DNA of 6,644 nucleotides, from positions 1,283 to 7,926 of the forward strand of contig JAEMTX010000064.1 of NCBI GenBank assembly GCA_016462055.1. The letters run 5' to 3'. The stretch is from Acidimicrobiia bacterium. GTDB lineage: Bacteria > Actinomycetota > Acidimicrobiia > Acidimicrobiales > Acidimicrobilacustridaceae. Each line of letters starts with the position of its first letter. The stretch's first letter is position 1. A program made the translations under genes and the position numbers. The notes beneath the pieces were generated by a model that saw only the letters and a list, made by a program, of their open reading frames with translations, ran no database searches and was not told the origin of the DNA. Of the stretch, positions 4,743-6,644 are shown piece by piece.

Positions 4743-6324
4743 AAGCGTGTGACCTTGGAGGAAAATCATCTTCGGTCAGGCCATTTTCGGATCGAAGAGT
4801 CGGGAAGAGGATCACCTCACGAATACTCTCGACCTCGGCCAAAATCATGACGAGGCGGTCGATGCCGATTCCCAAGCCGCCCGCTGGAGGCATTCCGTAT
4901 TCGAGCGCTCGGATGTAATCAAGATCAACGTCTCCGGCTTCGGGGTCCCCTGCCGCCTTCTGGGCTGCCTCTTCTTGGAATCGTGCGAGTTGCTCGATCG
5001 GATCGTTGAGTTCGCTGTATGCGTTCGCGAGTTCTCGCCCATCGACGATCACTTCGAATCGTTCAACCAGCGAGGGATCGGATCGGTGTGGTTTCGCAAG
5101 AGGTGAGGTTTCGCGGGGGTGATCAAAAACGATTGTGGGCTCTATGACCTTTGGTTCAACCAGTTCGTCATACACCTCGTGAGTGCAGCGACCCGGACCC
5201 CAATGCTCTTTCCATTCAAGCCCGAGACCATCAAGAACAGAACGAGCTTCTACCAAGTCCATCGAAGGATTGATATCGACACCAACGATTTCTCGAATGA
5301 GCTCAACCATCGAAACCCGTCGCCACGGCGGTGCAAGGTCGACCGGGTTCCCCCGCATGCCAACGACTGTGGTGGCATTTGCTGCAATCGCGGCCGCAGC
5401 GACGAGGGTCTCGACAAGAATCATCATGTCGTTGTAGTCAGCGAAAGCCTCATAAGACTCGAGCATCGTGAACTCAGGGTTGTGGCGAGTGTCGATACCT
5501 TCATTGCGGAAGACGCGTCCTATCTCGAACACGCGATCGAGGCCGCCAACCAAAAGGCGCTTTAGCGGAAGTTCGAGCGCAATTCGCAGATACGTATCGA
5601 TTGAGAGCGCGTTGTAATGCGTGACGAACGGTCGCGCGGTGGCGCCGCCCTGTTGCAGATTGAGAATCGGTGTTTCAACTTCGAGATAGCCGCGTTCACG
5701 CAAGACCTGCCGGATCGCATCGACCGCAGCAAAGCGAACTTCGAAAACGCGGCGTGCATCGGGGTTAACCGTCAGATCGACATAGCGCTGTCGGTAGCGG
5801 GCGTCGACATCGGCCAACCCCTTCCACTTATCGGGGAGAGGACGTAATGCCTTACTGAGTAGTTCCCAGGTCGTGACCTTGATCGAGAGCTCACCTTTCT
5901 TGGTGGCCATGATCTCGCCTTCGACACCAACCCAATCTCCGCGATCGAGTTTGTTGAATTCGGCGAATGATTCTTTGCCCACGACTCCGGCGGAAACAAA
6001 CAGCTGGATTTCCCCTGAGCGATCCCGCAACTGCCCGAATGTGAGGCGTCCCTGCTCCCGCTTCAACATCAAGCGACCGGCTAGCCGAGCGATTGAGCCT
6101 GCTTCGGTGCCGGGCTCGATTGCTGCCCACTCTTCTCGTACCGGGCCAATATCTGAAGAGCGTTCGAAACGATAGGGATATGGGTTAACCCCACCATCCC
6201 TTAGCTCTGCGAGACGGTCGAGTCTCTGAGCGCGGATCGTGGCTCGTTCCTCGGAACTAGTTTCGAGCGCCTCGGGCCCCTCATGAGCCTCTGTCGATGC
6301 CTCATCTTTGCTCTCGTCTGACAT
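4741..6324 (-). CDS. lysS: Lysine--tRNA ligase (class II)
   Basis: A 527-residue class II lysyl-tRNA synthetase that charges tRNA-Lys with lysine using ATP. The N-terminal ~25 residues are acidic and probably disordered. An OB-fold anticodon-binding domain spans about 77-155 (IARLAGRLMLKREQGRLTFGQLRDRSGEIQLFV region). The catalytic core starts with KWKGLADVDARYRQRYVDL (166-184). Motif 1 lies around YLEVETPIL (213-221); motif 2 is FRNEGIDTRHNPEFTMLE (272-289); motif 3 is GGLGIGIDRLVMIL (482-495), with the LFPTLR end typical of LysS. The length is slightly above the common ~500, owing to the N-terminal extension. The start is ATG at 6324 because GAGGAAG (6329-6335) lies just upstream; an in-frame start at 6375 would fall in the stem-loop. 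No -10 box is visible in the short gap after the stem-loop, so lysS may be transcribed through it from the tRNA promoter or from further upstream. Confidence 0.97.
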   Translation of the reverse strand: MSDESKDEASTEAHEGPEALETSSEERATIRAQRLDRLAELRDGGVNPYPYRFERSSDIGPVREEWAAIEPGTEAGSIARLAGRLMLKREQGRLTFGQLRDRSGEIQLFVSAGVVGKESFAEFNKLDRGDWVGVEGEIMATKKGELSIKVTTWELLSKALRPLPDKWKGLADVDARYRQRYVDLTVNPDARRVFEVRFAAVDAIRQVLRERGYLEVETPILNLQQGGATARPFVTHYNALSIDTYLRIALELPLKRLLVGGLDRVFEIGRVFRNEGIDTRHNPEFTMLESYEAFADYNDMMILVETLVAAAAIAANATTVVGMRGNPVDLAPPWRRVSMVELIREIVGVDINPSMDLVEARSVLDGLGLEWKEHWGPGRCTHEVYDELVEPKVIEPTIVFDHPRETSPLAKPHRSDPSLVERFEVIVDGRELANAYSELNDPIEQLARFQEEAAQKAAGDPEAGDVDLDYIRALEYGMPPAGGLGIGIDRLVMILAEVESIREVILFPTLRSENGLTEDDFPPRSHA

Positions 6325-6355
6325 CGGTCTTCCTCGAGTTCTCGGGGGTGACAGG

Positions 6356-6380
6356 GCGGGATGCCAGTGTGGCACCCCGC
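6356..6380 (-). terminator. Strong stem-loop between tRNA-Pro and lysS
   Basis: GCGGGGTGCCA and TGGCATCCCGC form an 11-bp stem with one G-U pair and a 3-nt loop (CAC), beginning seven bases after the tRNA CCA end. There is no T-run after it (CCTGTCACC follows), so it is not a classical intrinsic terminator. It could be a U-less terminator or attenuator before lysS, or a processing or protective structure on the tRNA precursor. The hairpin is certain as sequence; the function is open. Confidence 0.5.
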
Positions 6381-6387
6381 TCGTGTC

Positions 6388-6465
6388 TGGTCGGGCTGGC
6401 GGGATTCGAACCCACGACCTTCGGTCCCCCAGACCGACGCGCTAACCAAGCTGCGCCACAGCCCG
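6388..6465 (-). tRNA. tRNA-Pro (anticodon GGG), CCA encoded
   Basis: The cloverleaf folds cleanly. The acceptor stem CGGGCTG pairs with CAGCCCG and carries the C1-G72 pair typical of bacterial tRNA-Pro. The D arm is GCGC...GCGC with loop AGCTTGGTTA. The anticodon stem TCGGT/ACCGA has loop CTGGGGG and anticodon GGG at 6428-6430. The variable region is AGGTC. The T arm GTGGG/CCCGC has loop TTCGAAT. Discriminator A (6391) is followed by an encoded CCA (6388-6390). It reads CCC and CCT proline codons. It lies between the monooxygenase gene and lysS on the same strand. Confidence 0.96.
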
Positions 6466-6475
6466 TGGAGACGAC

Positions 6476-6481
6476 ACCTTA
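6476..6481 (-). promoter_or_regulatory. Possible -10 box (TAAGGT) of tRNA-Pro
   Basis: TAAGGT fits TANNNT and predicts a start at about 6469, four bases before the mature tRNA 5' end at 6465. Its TAA is also the stop codon of the upstream monooxygenase gene. The -35 region is unclear and contains the palindrome GGAGCGCTCC (6489-6498). Co-transcription with the upstream gene and processing is the alternative. Confidence 0.45.
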
Positions 6482-6643
6482 GCGACCCGGAGCGCTCCCA
6501 TCGGAATCGTCTCCGACCGATTCGAACAGGGCGGGTCGGAAGCGGCGGGTGCGCAGCCAGTACTCGATGGTTGTCCCCGGCCAGAGGGTATCTACCTGCC
6601 CGCTCTTTGAGCGGTACCAGCTGGTGCAACCGGTGGTCCAGAC
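6479..6643 (-). CDS. Flavin-dependent Baeyer-Villiger/FMO-type monooxygenase (C-terminal end)
   Basis: Only the last 54 residues and the TAA stop are in the window; the gene continues past the right edge and base 6644 belongs to the preceding codon. The segment reads VWTTGCTSWYRSKSGQVD, then TLWPGTTIEYWLRTRRF. This matches the conserved end of NAD(P)H- and FAD-dependent Baeyer-Villiger monooxygenases and related FMO-like proteins, where a GC-x-SWY stretch followed by WPG closes the FAD-binding domain. A 15-residue tail rich in Asp, Ser and Gly follows. Such enzymes insert oxygen into ketones or oxidise heteroatoms; the substrate cannot be told from this part. Confidence 0.75.
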   Translation of the reverse strand, partial: VWTTGCTSWYRSKSGQVDTLWPGTTIEYWLRTRRFRPALFESVGDDSDGSAPGR

Positions 6644-6644
6644 C

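Noticed and set aside
5119..5565. A 148-codon plus-strand open frame opposite lysS.
   Set aside because: It is fully antisense to the conserved catalytic core of lysS and its translation resembles nothing known.
6489..6498. The perfect palindrome GGAGCGCTCC in the tRNA upstream region, as an operator.
   Set aside because: It lies in the coding end of the monooxygenase gene, and a 10-bp GC-rich palindrome is weak evidence alone.
6201..6629. A 142-codon open frame on the minus strand across the monooxygenase end, the tRNA and the lysS start.
   Set aside because: It runs through the tRNA-Pro gene and is out of frame with two recognisable proteins; its Arg-rich sequence shows no domain.
1..6644. 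A mobile element, CRISPR array, defence or toxin-antitoxin system.
   Set aside because: No transposase, integrase, direct-repeat array or terminal inverted repeats were seen; the window is packed with conserved housekeeping genes. The tRNA-Pro shows no partial 3'-end duplication in the window that would mark an integration site.

Overview
The window is a compact stretch of bacterial chromosome of moderate-to-high GC, almost certainly from an actinobacterium (Actinomycetota). The strongest evidence is gene order: pgsA-type phosphatidyltransferase, gcvH, GarA-like FHA protein, FtsR-like MerR regulator, bifunctional-nuclease (DUF151) protein and a second MerR regulator. From memory this matches Mycobacterium tuberculosis Rv1822 and Rv1826-Rv1830. 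The mix of leaderless starts with actinobacterial TANNNT -10 boxes agrees. A zinc ribbon fused to the GarA-like protein, a gcvT gene at the end of the cluster and the moderate GC suggest a deep lineage such as Acidimicrobiia, but that is inference.

Reading from the right edge on the minus strand: the last 54 codons of a flavin-dependent Baeyer-Villiger/FMO-type monooxygenase; a tRNA-Pro(GGG) with encoded CCA whose likely -10 box overlaps the monooxygenase stop codon; a strong 11-bp stem-loop; and lysS, which has a good ribosome binding site. A small HIT-family protein gene on the plus strand converges on lysS and diverges from pgsA. The HIT and pgsA start codons are only 26 bp apart, and two opposing -10 boxes share their TA step in that gap.

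Further left on the minus strand come pgsA (anionic phospholipid synthesis), then a tightly coupled operon gcvH-garA-ftsR (overlaps of 1 and 4 nt), then the bifunctional-nuclease gene with its own leaderless promoter, then the second MerR gene with a near-consensus promoter and a structured leader of about 95 nt, and finally the N-terminal 182 codons of gcvT running off the left edge.

The cluster joins glycine cleavage (GcvH and GcvT) to a FHA metabolic regulator and two MerR-family regulators. In mycobacteria and corynebacteria GarA and its orthologue control 2-oxoglutarate/glutamate metabolism under Ser/Thr kinases, and FtsR activates ftsZ. I see no phage, insertion sequence, CRISPR array or defence system. 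The points worth a second look are the zinc-ribbon/FHA fusion, the repeated TANNNT-N6/7-start promoter architecture, the shared divergent promoter, the MerR leader and the tRNA-hairpin-lysS junction. No gap between genes exceeds 300 bases; the longest (1074-1222) holds the MerR promoter and leader.
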